Below are positions 8,698 to 17,143 of a stretch of 64,000 nucleotides of DNA, piece by piece. Each line of letters starts with the position of its first letter. Within the stretch, counting starts at the first letter, position 1. Under the pieces are notes generated by a model, which saw nothing but the letters and a program-made list of their open reading frames with translations, was not told the DNA's origin and did no database searches. The position numbers and the translations under genes are program-made. Source of the DNA: Halomicrobium sp. LC1Hm (GTDB lineage: Archaea; Halobacteriota; Halobacteria; Halobacteriales; Haloarculaceae); NCBI RefSeq assembly GCF_009617995.1, contig NZ_CP044129.1, positions 1,612,001-1,676,000 on the forward strand, given 5' to 3'.

Positions 8698-8766
8698 ATG
8701 TCGAAGAAAGCCGTACTTCTGGTTGCAGCAGTCGCCCTGGCCCTCGTCTACTTCGTCAAGAAGTAA
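8698..8766 (+). CDS. 22-residue single-span membrane peptide (putative)
   Basis: A tiny ORF starting MSKKAVLL and ending YFVKK. A short hydrophobic stretch of about 15 residues is bracketed by lysine pairs at both ends, the classic look of a minimal membrane-spanning peptide. Lysines are rare in this arginine/acid-rich proteome, and the codons are normal. The spacing from the upstream gene (93 nt) and the AT-richer GGAAAGATTTTACC about 30 nt before the ATG could serve as its own promoter. Real translation is inferred, not shown. Confidence 0.5.
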   Translation: MSKKAVLLVAAVALALVYFVKK

Positions 8767-8877
8767 CTGACGGGTGTCCGAATCGCACGTCAACCGTCGT
8801 CCCACCCGGTCTCTGCTCCGACCGGCGGGCGTTCCTTTTCCGAAGTCACTTACCCGGTCCAGGTCGTAGCGACGGAC

Positions 8878-9705
8878 ATGTACGGCGTCGTCACCAGGAA
8901 CGAGGAGGAACTGTCGTGGTCCGAGTTCGACCGCGGATTCTACGAGGTCAAAGACGTGACCGGCCGTGCGGCCGAGCCGGTCGCCGACGCCGTGAACATG
9001 GTGTCGTGTTTCGGCGACAACGCCGCCGAGGAGTCGCCGGAGCTGCTGCCGGTCGACGACGAGGGCAACGAGGCGACGCGCGACCGACCGTACTTCGACT
9101 GGTCGTACGTCTGTCCCACCCACGACCGATATCGGGAGGGGCTGCTGGAACTGATCGAGGACGCCGCCGCCGAGAGCGAGGATCTGCGTCTGGACGACGT
9201 CGGCTTTCCCCGCGACGAGTACTGCCACTGTGACCGCTGTGAACGTCGCTTCGAAGCCAGCGACTACGACGAGTGGACCGAGTGGCGCGACAGCGTCATC
9301 ACCTCGTTCGTCGCCGACGCCCGCGAGCGCGTCCCCGGCGACCTGTACCTCACGCTCTACCCCGATCCGTACCCCGGCCACCTCTCGCGGCGGGCCGGAA
9401 TCGACGTCGAGGCGCTCGAAGCCTACGTCGACGAGTTCGTCGTGCCCGTCTACGACATGGCCTACACGACGACCTACTGGCTCGAAATCATCGCCCAGGG
9501 GTTCGTCGACCGGCTCTCGACGCCGTTCAGTCTCGAACTGTACGCCGTCGACGTGGACATCGACGACCTCCTGAAAGCGGCGGAGGTCGCAAGCGAGTAC
9601 GGAGAGAGCGTGCTCTTTGGCTACGACGCGAGCAACGCCCGGGCGACGCTGCGTCGGCTCGACGCCGACGAGCGCGACGGGAAGTCGTTCGGTCCGGACA
9701 GCTAG
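8878..9705 (+). CDS. conserved TIM-barrel-like protein, function unknown
   Basis: A 275-residue acidic soluble protein. Alternating segments such as DWSYVCPTHDRYREGLLELIEDAA, LRLDDVGFPRDEYCHC, DLYLTLYPDPYPGHLSRRAGIDVEALEAYVDEFVVPVYDM and TPFSLELYAVDVD look like beta-alpha units of a glycosidase-like TIM barrel. The mid-protein CHCDRCERRF is a likely small metal site. The pattern is reminiscent of uncharacterised glycosyl-hydrolase-like families, but I cannot name a substrate. Its TAG shares a CTAG with the stop of the convergent NUDIX gene. Confidence 0.72.
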   Translation: MYGVVTRNEEELSWSEFDRGFYEVKDVTGRAAEPVADAVNMVSCFGDNAAEESPELLPVDDEGNEATRDRPYFDWSYVCPTHDRYREGLLELIEDAAAESEDLRLDDVGFPRDEYCHCDRCERRFEASDYDEWTEWRDSVITSFVADARERVPGDLYLTLYPDPYPGHLSRRAGIDVEALEAYVDEFVVPVYDMAYTTTYWLEIIAQGFVDRLSTPFSLELYAVDVDIDDLLKAAEVASEYGESVLFGYDASNARATLRRLDADERDGKSFGPDS

Positions 9706-10259
9706 GCCTGTTTCTCGCGCCACTCGCGCAGTTGTTCCCGGTCTCGCGTGTCCTCGGGCAGTTCGTCGAACCAGCCGGCGTCGGAGATCTCCCCGTCGGG
9801 GTCGTCGACGGTCAACTCCGTCTCCACTGCGCGACCGTGAAACATCGGGAGGACACCCCAGGTGTCGTACTCCGCACAGTGGAACTCGGCGCGTGCGAGA
9901 ATCGCGAGGCCCTCGTCAGTCGCCTCGATGCCGGCCTCCTCGCGTAGTTCGCGGCTGGCGGCCTCGCGGAACGACTCCGTTCCGTCGACCTGTCCGCCCG
10001 GTAGCACCCACATATCCACGTCGTCGTGGCGCACGAGGAGCACCTCTCCGGCGTCGTTCGTGACGACGGTGTGGACCCCGTAGGGCAGTCCGTTGTCGCG
10101 GGTCCGTTCGGCGACGGTCTTGAACCGCGGTCGCGAGACACTCCGGTGGCGCGAGAAGGTGCTGTAGTCCTCGTAGTTCGAGGCGAACTGGTGGCGGGTC
10201 TGCTCGGCCTGCTGGCGGGCCTGGTCTGCCAGGTACCACAGATTGTCGACGGCCGTCAT
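9702..10259 (-). CDS. NUDIX hydrolase
   Basis: A 185-residue NUDIX protein. An N-terminal helical segment (DQARQQAEQTRHQF) is followed by the NUDIX fold. The NUDIX box G-x5-E-x7-REUXEE-x2-GU is visible as GGQVDGTESFREAASREL then REEAGIEATDEG. Family members hydrolyse nucleoside-diphosphate-linked compounds, for housekeeping or mRNA decapping-like roles; the substrate is not evident. The ATG at 10259 starts the conserved TAVDNLWYLADQ helix. Its stop overlaps the convergent upstream gene by the four bases CTAG. Confidence 0.9.
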   Translation of the reverse strand: MTAVDNLWYLADQARQQAEQTRHQFASNYEDYSTFSRHRSVSRPRFKTVAERTRDNGLPYGVHTVVTNDAGEVLLVRHDDVDMWVLPGGQVDGTESFREAASRELREEAGIEATDEGLAILARAEFHCAEYDTWGVLPMFHGRAVETELTVDDPDGEISDAGWFDELPEDTRDREQLREWREKQA

Positions 10260-10506
10260 ACCCGTCTGTGACAGGGACGGCCGCGACAATCGCTCTCCGA
10301 TCCTGACCCACGTGTCCGAGCCCGATCCGACGCCGGCAGTGTCGACGGCGGGCACCGTGGAGACGGGTCCGTGGCCCGAGAGCGCCACGAACGACGACGG
10401 GTGGCGAACGCTATCATGCCCGCCAATAGAGCGGGTACTGTGATAAGTGTTCGAGGGCGAAGGGAAAATCAGTCCCTTTTTGCGGGCCGGTCGACTACGG
10501 CGAGGT

Positions 10507-10689
10507 ATGGCATTCGAAGAAGACGACACTGTCGTGTTGCACGACAAGCACAGCGAGTACGACGGCGAGGAAGGGACGATCACGCAGGTCGTCGAGACGA
10601 TGTTCGGTGACGCGAACTACACGATCTCGTTCGAGGACGGCCAGGAGCAGGGCATCCCCGAGGACTCGCTCGAAGCGGTCGAGGAGTAG
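10507..10689 (+). CDS. small SH3/KOW-like protein
   Basis: A 60-residue acidic protein with a beta-barrel pattern: FEEDDTVVLHDKHSEYDGEEGTITQVVETMFGDANYTISFEDGQEQGIPEDSLEAVEE. The D-T-V-V-L ... G-x-x-G-T-I ... Y-x-I-x-F-E-D-G layout resembles KOW/Tudor/SH3-like barrels used in RNA or nucleoprotein binding. It sits 6 nt ahead of the exosome-associated RNA-binding gene and is probably cotranscribed, so a role in RNA metabolism is plausible but inferred. The ATG at 10507 is preferred over a GTG 60 nt upstream. Confidence 0.78.
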   Translation: MAFEEDDTVVLHDKHSEYDGEEGTITQVVETMFGDANYTISFEDGQEQGIPEDSLEAVEE

Positions 10690-10695
10690 GCCGGG

Positions 10696-11121
10696 ATGTC
10701 GTCGGTCCCGTTTCACTACGTCGACCTGCGGGCGTTCGCCTACGCGACCGAAGACGAAAAGCGGGTCGCAGAGGCGCTACAGACGTATCTCCCCGAGGAG
10801 ACCGAACTGGAGCGGGCCGAGTCGGAAGGCCACTACGGCGACCGAATCGTCGTCCTCTCGGCGCGGGTCGAGAACGCGGACGACATCCGCCACGTCCTCA
10901 CGCAGGTCGCGGCGGTCGACGACCTCGAAGCGGTGCTCGAAGAGCTGGACGACCGCGTCGACGACAACTGTTCGTTCTTCCTCACCTTCGACAAACAGGC
11001 GGCGTTCGGGAACAGCGTCGAGCGAGGCGACGGGATCACGCTGCGCGCGAAGGTCGAAGCCTACCCCGCCAAACGCGAGACGGCCATCGAGAACGCCCAG
11101 GACGCCCTCTCGGAGCTGTGA
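10696..11121 (+). CDS. exosome-associated RNA-binding protein (COG1325)
   Basis: A 141-residue protein of the archaeal COG1325 family, annotated as a predicted RNA-binding/exosome-associated subunit with an RL5/dsRBD-like fold. Its opening IPFHYVDLRAFAYATEDE-type sequence (here VPFHYVDLRAFAYATEDEK), the AESEGHYGDRIVVLSARVE segment and CSFFLTFDKQAAF are family features. It ends TGATG into the RNase P Rpp30 gene, so translational coupling is likely. The partner gene is itself an RNase P subunit, consistent with an RNA-processing operon. Confidence 0.88.
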   Translation: MSSVPFHYVDLRAFAYATEDEKRVAEALQTYLPEETELERAESEGHYGDRIVVLSARVENADDIRHVLTQVAAVDDLEAVLEELDDRVDDNCSFFLTFDKQAAFGNSVERGDGITLRAKVEAYPAKRETAIENAQDALSEL

Positions 11122-11813
11122 TGTACGCGGCCGTCCACGCCCGTCCGGACGGGCAGAGTACGGTCGCCAGGATGGCCCAGACGGCCAGCCGGTACGGCTA
11201 CGACGGGATCGTCGTCAGGAACCACGGCGACTGCGCGGCGACGTTCGACGCCGAGGCGATCGCCGACGAGTACGACGTGGCCGTCGTCGAGGGGATCGAG
11301 GTCCGGGCGTCTGATCCGTCACGAGCCAGCGGCCTCGTCGGGAACCACCGGTCGTCCAAGACCATCGTCGCGGTCCACGGCGATTCCGTCGCGATCAACC
11401 GTTTCGCCGTCGAGCAGCCCGCCGTCGACGTCCTCGCCCATCCGACGCGGGGCGACGGCGACGTGAACCACGTGCTGGCGAAGGCCGCCGCCGACAACGG
11501 TGTTCGCCTCGAATTCTCGCTGCACGACGTGCTCCACGAGACCGGTGGGACGCGGGTCCGTCACATCCAGTCGCTGCGGAAACTGCGCGAACTCGTCGAA
11601 CACTACGACGTGCCCTACGTCGTCAGCGGGGACCCACACAGTCACCTCCAGCTCAGAGCGCCGCGGGACCTGATCGCGCTGGGCGAGACCATCGGCTTTT
11701 CGCCGGACCAGATCGAGACGGGACTCAGAGAGTGGGCCGAGTTGACCGAACGGAACCGTCGTCGGCAGTCGGACGCGTTCGTCGAACCCGGTGTCTGGCT
11801 CGACGACGAGTGA
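11121..11813 (+). CDS. rnp3: RNase P protein subunit Rpp30
   Basis: Archaeal RNase P component 3 (Rpp30), 230 residues, a PHP-like TIM barrel that pairs with Pop5 to activate the catalytic RNA. Features seen: the YDGIVVRNHG strand, VEGIEVRA, the VDVLAHPTRG segment and GVRLEFSLHDVL. The ATG at 11121 overlaps the previous stop (TGATG); a GTG one codon earlier would add one residue. Its partner Pop5 lies downstream at 13110. Confidence 0.93.
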   Translation: MYAAVHARPDGQSTVARMAQTASRYGYDGIVVRNHGDCAATFDAEAIADEYDVAVVEGIEVRASDPSRASGLVGNHRSSKTIVAVHGDSVAINRFAVEQPAVDVLAHPTRGDGDVNHVLAKAAADNGVRLEFSLHDVLHETGGTRVRHIQSLRKLRELVEHYDVPYVVSGDPHSHLQLRAPRDLIALGETIGFSPDQIETGLREWAELTERNRRRQSDAFVEPGVWLDDE

Positions 11814-11965
11814 GCCACTGGGCCTCGTCGAGATCTGGAGACGGCAACCGCCCGTCCGAACGCGACTGTACGACAGCAGCCGAATAGGTCGACACGCCGC
11901 CAGCCCTCCCGCTCTCGGACGGCGACGCGGATTGATACAGGTTCGTTGCGGTGGATTTATGATGT

Positions 11966-12409
11966 ATGGTTGTTTTCCTAACACTCATGGGGGAGACTGT
12001 AACGTCGTTCGACGCGTACGTCCTCTCGGGCGTCGCAGCGGTGCTGGGTACAGGGTTCGTCGTCGGTGCGATGCTGGCGTTGCTGGGCGGTTCCGAGACG
12101 ACGACAGCGATGGTACTGGCCGACTCGGTGCCGGTCGGAACGGTGGTCGGCGTCCTGCTGTTGTTGACCACGGGCGCGTTCGTTTCGGGCCAGCGCTGGG
12201 CGCGCTATCTCGGCTTCCTCGCGTTCGTCGCCGTCGTCCTGTTCGGGTTCCCGTCGCCGTCGAGTCCGTCGGTGATACCGGTGGTACACACGTCTCTGTC
12301 GGTGCTCGCGGCGGTGTCCCTCCTCTTCCGGAATCCGATCTCGAAGGCAGAGCGCTCGCAGGTCGACGAGTCCACGAGCGCGAGCAAAGTCGGCTCGACG
12401 ATCCGGTGA
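11966..12409 (+). CDS. four-helix membrane protein, unknown
   Basis: A 147-residue membrane protein with hydrophobic stretches near 18-41, 48-67, 75-93 and 101-120 and a polar C-terminal tail (KAERSQVDESTSASKVGSTIR). No family signature recognised. It interrupts the RNA-processing cluster between rpp30 and the methyltransferase. An ATG at 11987 would remove seven residues; a weak TATA-like element around 11931-11940 fits the longer start. Confidence 0.68.
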   Translation: MVVFLTLMGETVTSFDAYVLSGVAAVLGTGFVVGAMLALLGGSETTTAMVLADSVPVGTVVGVLLLLTTGAFVSGQRWARYLGFLAFVAVVLFGFPSPSSPSVIPVVHTSLSVLAAVSLLFRNPISKAERSQVDESTSASKVGSTIR

Positions 12410-12473
12410 CGGCCGGGAGTCCAGCGGGACGGGATTTCGACAGTGTATTTGGGCCTGCCCGCCAACGACGCCC

Positions 12474-13106
12474 ATGAAACGATCGATCGACGAACACGCC
12501 GACCGATTCTCCGACCACGCCGCCGACTACGACGAGAGCCAGGACTCCGAGGAGTACCGCGAGTGTGCCGACCTCGTCGTTCGCCACGCTGCCCCCTCGG
12601 CCGACGACGTGGTGCTCGACCTCGGCACCGGAACCGGTGCGATCGCGCTCCCGCTGGCTGACGCGGCGGCCGAAGTCGTGGGTCGGGACATCAGCGAGGG
12701 AATGCTCGAACAGGCACAGGCGAAGGCCACGGAGCGTGGCATCGACAACGTCTCCTTCGGCGAAGGACGATTCCGGGACCCCTCGGTCGAGGGCGAGGTC
12801 GACGTCGTCACCTCGAACTTCGCGATGCACCACCTCGACGACGAGGCAAAGCGCGAGGCGATCGACGCCATCGCGGCGCTCGAACCGCGGCGGTTCGTCC
12901 TCGGTGACGTGATGTTCTTCGACGAGCCCGATCCGTCGATCCCCTTTTACGATCCGTCGGTCGACGACCCGGCCACCGTCGGCGTCCTCGCGGACGCGTT
13001 CACCGACGCCGGCTTCGCACTGACGGCCGTCGAGATGGTCCACGGACAGGTGGGGGTCCTCGTCGGCGAGCGAGTGCCCGACGCCGAGGCCGTCGACCAG
13101 TCCTGA
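12474..13106 (+). CDS. class I SAM-dependent methyltransferase
   Basis: A 210-residue Rossmann methyltransferase. Motif I is VVLDLGTGTGAIALPLA, motif II VVGRDISEGMLEQA, motif IV VVTSNFAMHHLDDE. The post-I region and the VLGDVMFFDEPD strand follow. The acceptor cannot be read from sequence. It ends 3 nt before the RNase P Pop5 gene, within a cluster of RNA-processing genes, so an RNA or translation-factor substrate is an attractive guess. A weak TATA element (12445-12450) precedes it. Confidence 0.88.
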   Translation: MKRSIDEHADRFSDHAADYDESQDSEEYRECADLVVRHAAPSADDVVLDLGTGTGAIALPLADAAAEVVGRDISEGMLEQAQAKATERGIDNVSFGEGRFRDPSVEGEVDVVTSNFAMHHLDDEAKREAIDAIAALEPRRFVLGDVMFFDEPDPSIPFYDPSVDDPATVGVLADAFTDAGFALTAVEMVHGQVGVLVGERVPDAEAVDQS

Positions 13107-13109
13107 CGG

Positions 13110-13589
13110 ATGAAACACCTCCCCAAACACCTACAGCCCCGGTGGCGCTACCTCGGGGTCGAGATCGAGAGCTGGCCCGACGCCGACTTCGGCCGCCGCG
13201 CTCTCCAGCGGGAACTCTGGTACGCCGCCCAGAACCTCGTGGGCGACGCCGGCAGTGCCGACCTCGATCTCACCGTGCTCCGGTTCGCGTTCGAGGACGG
13301 CCTGGGGAGCGCGCTCGTCCGGACGCGGCGCGGCCGGACCGACAGCGCACGTGCCGTGATCGCCTCGCTGTCGACGGTCGACGACGACCCGGTCGGCGTC
13401 CGGGTCCGTGGCACGAGCGGCACCGTCCGTGCGTGTGAGGAAAAATATATACGACGCGCATCGGAATCGTCCGCACAGAGACAGGTCGCGTTCGACGGCG
13501 ACGAGCGGACTGCGGTCGTCCGTGACGGCCGTGTCGACGTTGCCACCGACGACGGATTTTCGGGCGCGACCGACCTCGATCTCCAGTAA
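13110..13589 (+). CDS. rnp2: RNase P protein subunit Pop5
   Basis: Archaeal RNase P component 2 (Pop5), 159 residues, RNP-like alpha-beta fold. Start MKHLPKHLQPRWRYLGVEIE is the family N-terminus; DLTVLRFAFEDGLGSALVRTRRG and VRVRGTSGTVRACEEKYI are the core strands. A 30-40 residue variable tail follows. It is 3 nt after the methyltransferase and 2 nt before psmA. An AT-rich TATA-like run inside its coding sequence (13441-13452) may be an internal promoter for psmA. Confidence 0.93.
   Translation: MKHLPKHLQPRWRYLGVEIESWPDADFGRRALQRELWYAAQNLVGDAGSADLDLTVLRFAFEDGLGSALVRTRRGRTDSARAVIASLSTVDDDPVGVRVRGTSGTVRACEEKYIRRASESSAQRQVAFDGDERTAVVRDGRVDVATDDGFSGATDLDLQ
13441..13452 (+). promoter_or_regulatory. 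internal TATA-like element upstream of psmA
   Basis: AAAAATATATAC stands out in otherwise GC-rich coding sequence, where it encodes EKYIRR of Pop5. It lies about 140 nt before the psmA ATG, so it could drive a separate proteasome transcript with a leader. The residues are conserved-looking, so protein constraint is the simpler explanation. Confidence 0.3.
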
Positions 13590-13591
13590 CT

Positions 13592-14344
13592 ATGCAGGGA
13601 CAAAACCAACAGCAGGCCTACGACCGCGGCAGCACCATCTTCTCGCCCGACGGGCGACTCTACCAGGTCGAGTACGCGCGCGAAGCAGTCAAGCGCGGCA
13701 CCGCGAGCATCGGCGTCAGGACCAGCGGTGGCGTCGTACTCGCCGTCGACAAGCGGATCCGCTCGCCGCTCATGGAGCGGTCGTCGGTCGAGAAGATCCA
13801 CAAGGCCGACGACCACATCGGGATCGCCAGCGCCGGCCACGTCGCAGACGCCCGCCAGCTGATCGATCTCGCTCGGCGGCGCGCACAGATCAACCGACTC
13901 CGCTACGAGGAACGGATCGGCGTCGAGACGCTGACCAAAGAGATCACCGACCACATCCAGCGATACACGCAGGTCGGCGGCGCGCGTCCGTTCGGCGTCG
14001 CGCTGATCATCGCCGGGGTCGCCGACGGCGAACCCAGACTGTACGAGACCGATCCCTCGGGAACGCCCTACGAGTGGAAGGCGCTCGCGGTCGGTGCCGA
14101 CAGGGCCGACACGCGGGCCTACCTCGAAGAACACTACTCGGAGACGCTGGCCCTCGACGGCGCGATCGGGCTCGCTCTCGAAACACTGGCCTCGGTCAAC
14201 GACGACGCGCTCGCGCCGGAGGCGGTCGGTCTCGCGACGGTCGACGCCGAGACCGAACAGTTCCGCACGCTCTCGGACGAGGAGACGGAGACACACCTCG
14301 CCGAGCGAGAGCTCCTCGCGGACGACGAGGACCTCGAAGAGTAA
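13592..14344 (+). CDS. psmA: 20S proteasome alpha subunit
   Basis: Proteasome alpha subunit, 250 residues, forming the outer rings and gate of the 20S core. The N-terminal hallmark YDRGSTIFSPDGRLYQVEYAREAVKRG is present, followed by TASIGVRTSGGVVLAVDKR, and there is no catalytic Thr1, as expected for alpha. The tail is acidic (DDEDLEE). It is 2 nt after the Pop5 gene. Linking RNase P/exosome genes to the proteasome is a known archaeal gene-order theme. Confidence 0.97.
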   Translation: MQGQNQQQAYDRGSTIFSPDGRLYQVEYAREAVKRGTASIGVRTSGGVVLAVDKRIRSPLMERSSVEKIHKADDHIGIASAGHVADARQLIDLARRRAQINRLRYEERIGVETLTKEITDHIQRYTQVGGARPFGVALIIAGVADGEPRLYETDPSGTPYEWKALAVGADRADTRAYLEEHYSETLALDGAIGLALETLASVNDDALAPEAVGLATVDAETEQFRTLSDEETETHLAERELLADDEDLEE

Positions 14345-14419
14345 CTATCACCGCGTCCGCAGTCGGTTTTCGCTGCCGTCGTGGAAAGGTCTTTGAACCG
14401 GGCCCCAGTAGCGTCGGGT

Positions 14420-15145
14420 ATGATATCACTTGACGAAGCGGTGACGGCGAGACTCGAATCCCACGGCCAGCGGTTCGAAGTGCTCGTCGACCCCGACGCC
14501 GCGCTGGCGATCAAACGCGACGAGTTCGACGGGGAACTCGAAGACGTCATCGCCGCCGAGGACGTGTTCGAGGACGCCTCTCGTGGCGACCGCCCGCCGG
14601 AAAACTCCCTGACGGAGGTGTTCGACACGACGGAGCCACTGGAGATCATCCCGGAGGTGATCAAGCAGGGAGAGATCCAGATCACGGCCGATCAGCGCCG
14701 CGAGATGCAAGAACAGAAACACCGACAGCTGATCCAGCAGATCACACGCAACGCCGTCAACCCCCAGATGGACGACGCACCGCACCCGCCGGACCGCATC
14801 GAGTCGGCCCTCGAAGAGACGGACTTCAGGGTCGATCCGATGGAGCCCGTCGACAATCAGGTCGACGACGCGCTAGACGCGCTCCGACCCGTGATCCCGA
14901 TTCGGTTCGACGAGGTGACCGTCGCGGTCCAGGTCCCCGCGGACTACGCCGGTGCCGCCCAGTCTCGCATCCGGCAGTTCGGCGACCTCGAACGCGAAGA
15001 GTGGCAGGCTGACGGCTCCTGGATCGGCGTCATCACCTTCCCTGCCGGGATGCAAAACGAGTTCTACGACGTGGTCAACGAGCACACGAGCGGCGAGGCC
15101 GAGACCCAGATCGTCAAGGACGAAGACGAGATCTCGATTCGGTGA
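14420..15145 (+). CDS. SBDS ribosome maturation protein
   Basis: Archaeal SBDS/Sdo1 homologue, 241 residues. SBDS works with EF-2-like GTPases to release anti-association factors from the large ribosomal subunit. Three domains are visible: the N-terminal FYSH domain (LESHGQRFEVLVDPDAAL; LTEVFDTTEPLEIIPEVIKQGEIQIT), the helical middle (RREMQEQKHRQLIQQITRNAVNPQ) and the C-terminal ferredoxin-like domain (PIRFDEVTVAVQVPADYAG). The ATG at 14420 is the family start; 13 in-frame residues upstream are spurious. Confidence 0.95.
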   Translation: MISLDEAVTARLESHGQRFEVLVDPDAALAIKRDEFDGELEDVIAAEDVFEDASRGDRPPENSLTEVFDTTEPLEIIPEVIKQGEIQITADQRREMQEQKHRQLIQQITRNAVNPQMDDAPHPPDRIESALEETDFRVDPMEPVDNQVDDALDALRPVIPIRFDEVTVAVQVPADYAGAAQSRIRQFGDLEREEWQADGSWIGVITFPAGMQNEFYDVVNEHTSGEAETQIVKDEDEISIR

Positions 15146-15272
15146 GCGACCCAGGAGTGTCTTTCGTGGTCGCACCGACCGAGACACCAGCCGGAGAGTA
15201 GTCCGTCGCTCTCGGACGAGTGCTGGGTCGGACGAGATTGTTCGACTGCGGCGAGAACGATTCGTACCGGCG

Positions 15273-15620
15273 CTATCCCTTCCGGAAGCCAACGAGGAAG
15301 CCGCCGGTGAAGCCGGCGCTCACGGGCAGGGCCGAGAGGAGGCTCATGACCCATCCGGGGGGCTGTGCGCCCGCCGTCTCACCGGCCGCAGACGAGACGT
15401 TTCCAGCGGTGCCGCTGATGGCGCTCCAGTTCACTTCGAGGATGCCGCGCGTCTCCAGGAACTTGAACAGCGCCAGTTCGAGACCGACGAGGATCGCGAT
15501 GAGCTTCGCGACCTTCTTGGCCGCGAAGCCGATGACACCCCCGATCACGGCACCGCCGCCGACTTCGAGGCCGACCTGCTGGAGGCCGGGAAGCTCTAGC
15601 TGCAACGGCAACTCTATCAT
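15273..15620 (-). CDS. FUN14-family membrane protein
   Basis: A 115-residue FUN14-domain protein. The family pattern is visible: an N-terminal segment, the glycine-rich VGGGAVIGGVIGFAAKKVAKLIAILVGLELALFKFLE hydrophobic core, and a C-terminal second hydrophobic stretch ending GFTGGFLVGFRKG. The FUN14 family is known from mitochondrial outer membranes (FUNDC1) but is widespread in archaea, where its role is unknown. A TATA-like CCCTTAACGG (15641-15650, minus) sits 25 nt upstream of the ATG. Confidence 0.88.
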   Translation of the reverse strand: MIELPLQLELPGLQQVGLEVGGGAVIGGVIGFAAKKVAKLIAILVGLELALFKFLETRGILEVNWSAISGTAGNVSSAAGETAGAQPPGWVMSLLSALPVSAGFTGGFLVGFRKG

Positions 15621-15791
15621 ATCCGTACTCTCACCGTGATCCGTTAAGGGTCTTGTGCCCTCAGGATCGACCGGCCGAATCGAAGTAAGCAGCGGCTACT
15701 GCCCGCCGGAATGGCTCGCTGGCTGCCCGATACCGTCGATAGCCGTCGCTGTGGCTGCTGTGGCCGGCGGATCGTGTGAGTACCCCGCAGA

Positions 15792-15800
15792 CTAAATAAT
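15792..15800 (+). promoter_or_regulatory. TATA box for hflX
   Basis: CTAAATAAT lies 23-31 nt before the GTG at 15823, fitting a leaderless hflX mRNA and supporting the GTG start. Confidence 0.5.
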
Positions 15801-15822
15801 CGGGCGACGTAGGAAGCGACGA

Positions 15823-17133
15823 GTGACGGCTAGTACCACAGCGGAGCGAGCGGTCATCGCCAAGCGCGTCGACTCGGGCACCGCAGACACCGAGGAGATC
15901 ACCGACCTCGCGAGAGCCGCCGGCTACGAGGCCGTCGGCGAGGTGACACAGACGCGGACGGAAGATCCCGCCTACCACCTCGGAGAGGGGAAGGTCACAC
16001 GCCTCGCGAACATCGTCGCCCGCGAGGGCGCGACGGCCGTGATATTCGACAACGAGCTGGGACCCTACCAGACGTACAACATCGGCAACGAGCTTCCCGA
16101 CGGCGTCCAGGTCGTCGACCGCTTCCGGCTCATCCTGGAGATCTTCGGCCAGCGCGCCCAGACACGCAAGGCACAGCTCCAGGTCGAACTGGCAGAACTG
16201 CGCTACGAGCTGCCCCGGGCCGAGGCGAAGGCCAGCCTCGCCAAGCGCGACGAGCGGCCCGGGTTCATGGGGCTGGGCGAGTACGACGAGAGCCGCGAAG
16301 AGGACATCAAAAAGCAGATCTCGCGAATAGGCGACGAGCTGGCGTCCATCGAGGAGACCGAGCAACACCGCCGCGAACAGCGCCGCGAGTCCGGTTTCGA
16401 TCTCGTCGCGCTGGCGGGCTACACGAACGCCGGCAAGTCGACGCTGTTGCGCCGCGTGGCCGACGACGTCGACGTCGACGAGAACGAGGAGCTACACCCG
16501 GACCTCGATCCGACCGCCGAGAGCGAAGACCGGCTGTTCACGACTCTCGGGACGACGACCCGCCGTGCAGACATGGACCAGCGGGACGTGCTGGTGACCG
16601 ACACCGTCGGCTTCATCTCGGATCTCCCCCACTGGCTCGTCGAGTCGTTCAAGTCGACGCTGGACGCCGTCTATCGCGCCGACCTGGTGTTGCTCGTCGT
16701 CGACGTGAGCGAGCCCGTCGAGGAGATCCGCGAGAAGCTGGTCACGAGCCACGACACGCTGTACGAGCGCAACGAAGCGCCGATCGTCACCGTCCTCAAC
16801 AAGACGGACACGGTCGACGACGCGGAGATCGAGCGCAAACGCGCGGCGCTCTCGGGACTGGCTCCCAGCCCCATCGCCGTCAGCGCGAAAGAGGGGGCAA
16901 ACGTCGACGCGTTGCTCGACCGGATCCACGACGAACTGCCGGACTACGAGCGCGAACGCCTCGTCTTGCCGATGACCGACGAGACGATGAGTCTCGTCTC
17001 CTGGATCCACGACCACGCACAGGTCGACAACGTCGACTACGGCGACCAGGTGATCGTCGAGTTCGAGGGCCGGCCGGCCGTCGTCGAGCAGTCACGCGCC
17101 AAGGCCGGCGAACTCGTCGAAGCGTCGGCATAG
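15823..17133 (+). CDS. hflX: HflX-type ribosome-associated GTPase
   Basis: GTPase HflX, 436 residues. HflX binds the 50S subunit and can split stalled ribosomes. The N-terminal HflX domain (about 1-110) is followed by a basic coiled coil (110-190). The G domain has G1 GYTNAGKST (199-207), G3 DTVGFISDLP and G4 NKTD. A C-terminal domain follows. The G-x-G-P-G-E-T family loop in the linker is rewritten as GFMGLGEYDESREED, as in other haloarchaeal HflX. The GTG start is supported by the TATA box. Confidence 0.95.
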   Translation: MTASTTAERAVIAKRVDSGTADTEEITDLARAAGYEAVGEVTQTRTEDPAYHLGEGKVTRLANIVAREGATAVIFDNELGPYQTYNIGNELPDGVQVVDRFRLILEIFGQRAQTRKAQLQVELAELRYELPRAEAKASLAKRDERPGFMGLGEYDESREEDIKKQISRIGDELASIEETEQHRREQRRESGFDLVALAGYTNAGKSTLLRRVADDVDVDENEELHPDLDPTAESEDRLFTTLGTTTRRADMDQRDVLVTDTVGFISDLPHWLVESFKSTLDAVYRADLVLLVVDVSEPVEEIREKLVTSHDTLYERNEAPIVTVLNKTDTVDDAEIERKRAALSGLAPSPIAVSAKEGANVDALLDRIHDELPDYERERLVLPMTDETMSLVSWIHDHAQVDNVDYGDQVIVEFEGRPAVVEQSRAKAGELVEASA

Positions 17134-17143
17134 ATCGCGAACG

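Noticed and set aside
7342-9723. A 793-residue antisense frame over thrC, the phosphatidyltransferase gene and its neighbour
   Set aside because: It spans several confidently assigned genes in another frame and reads as Arg/Asp-rich low complexity.
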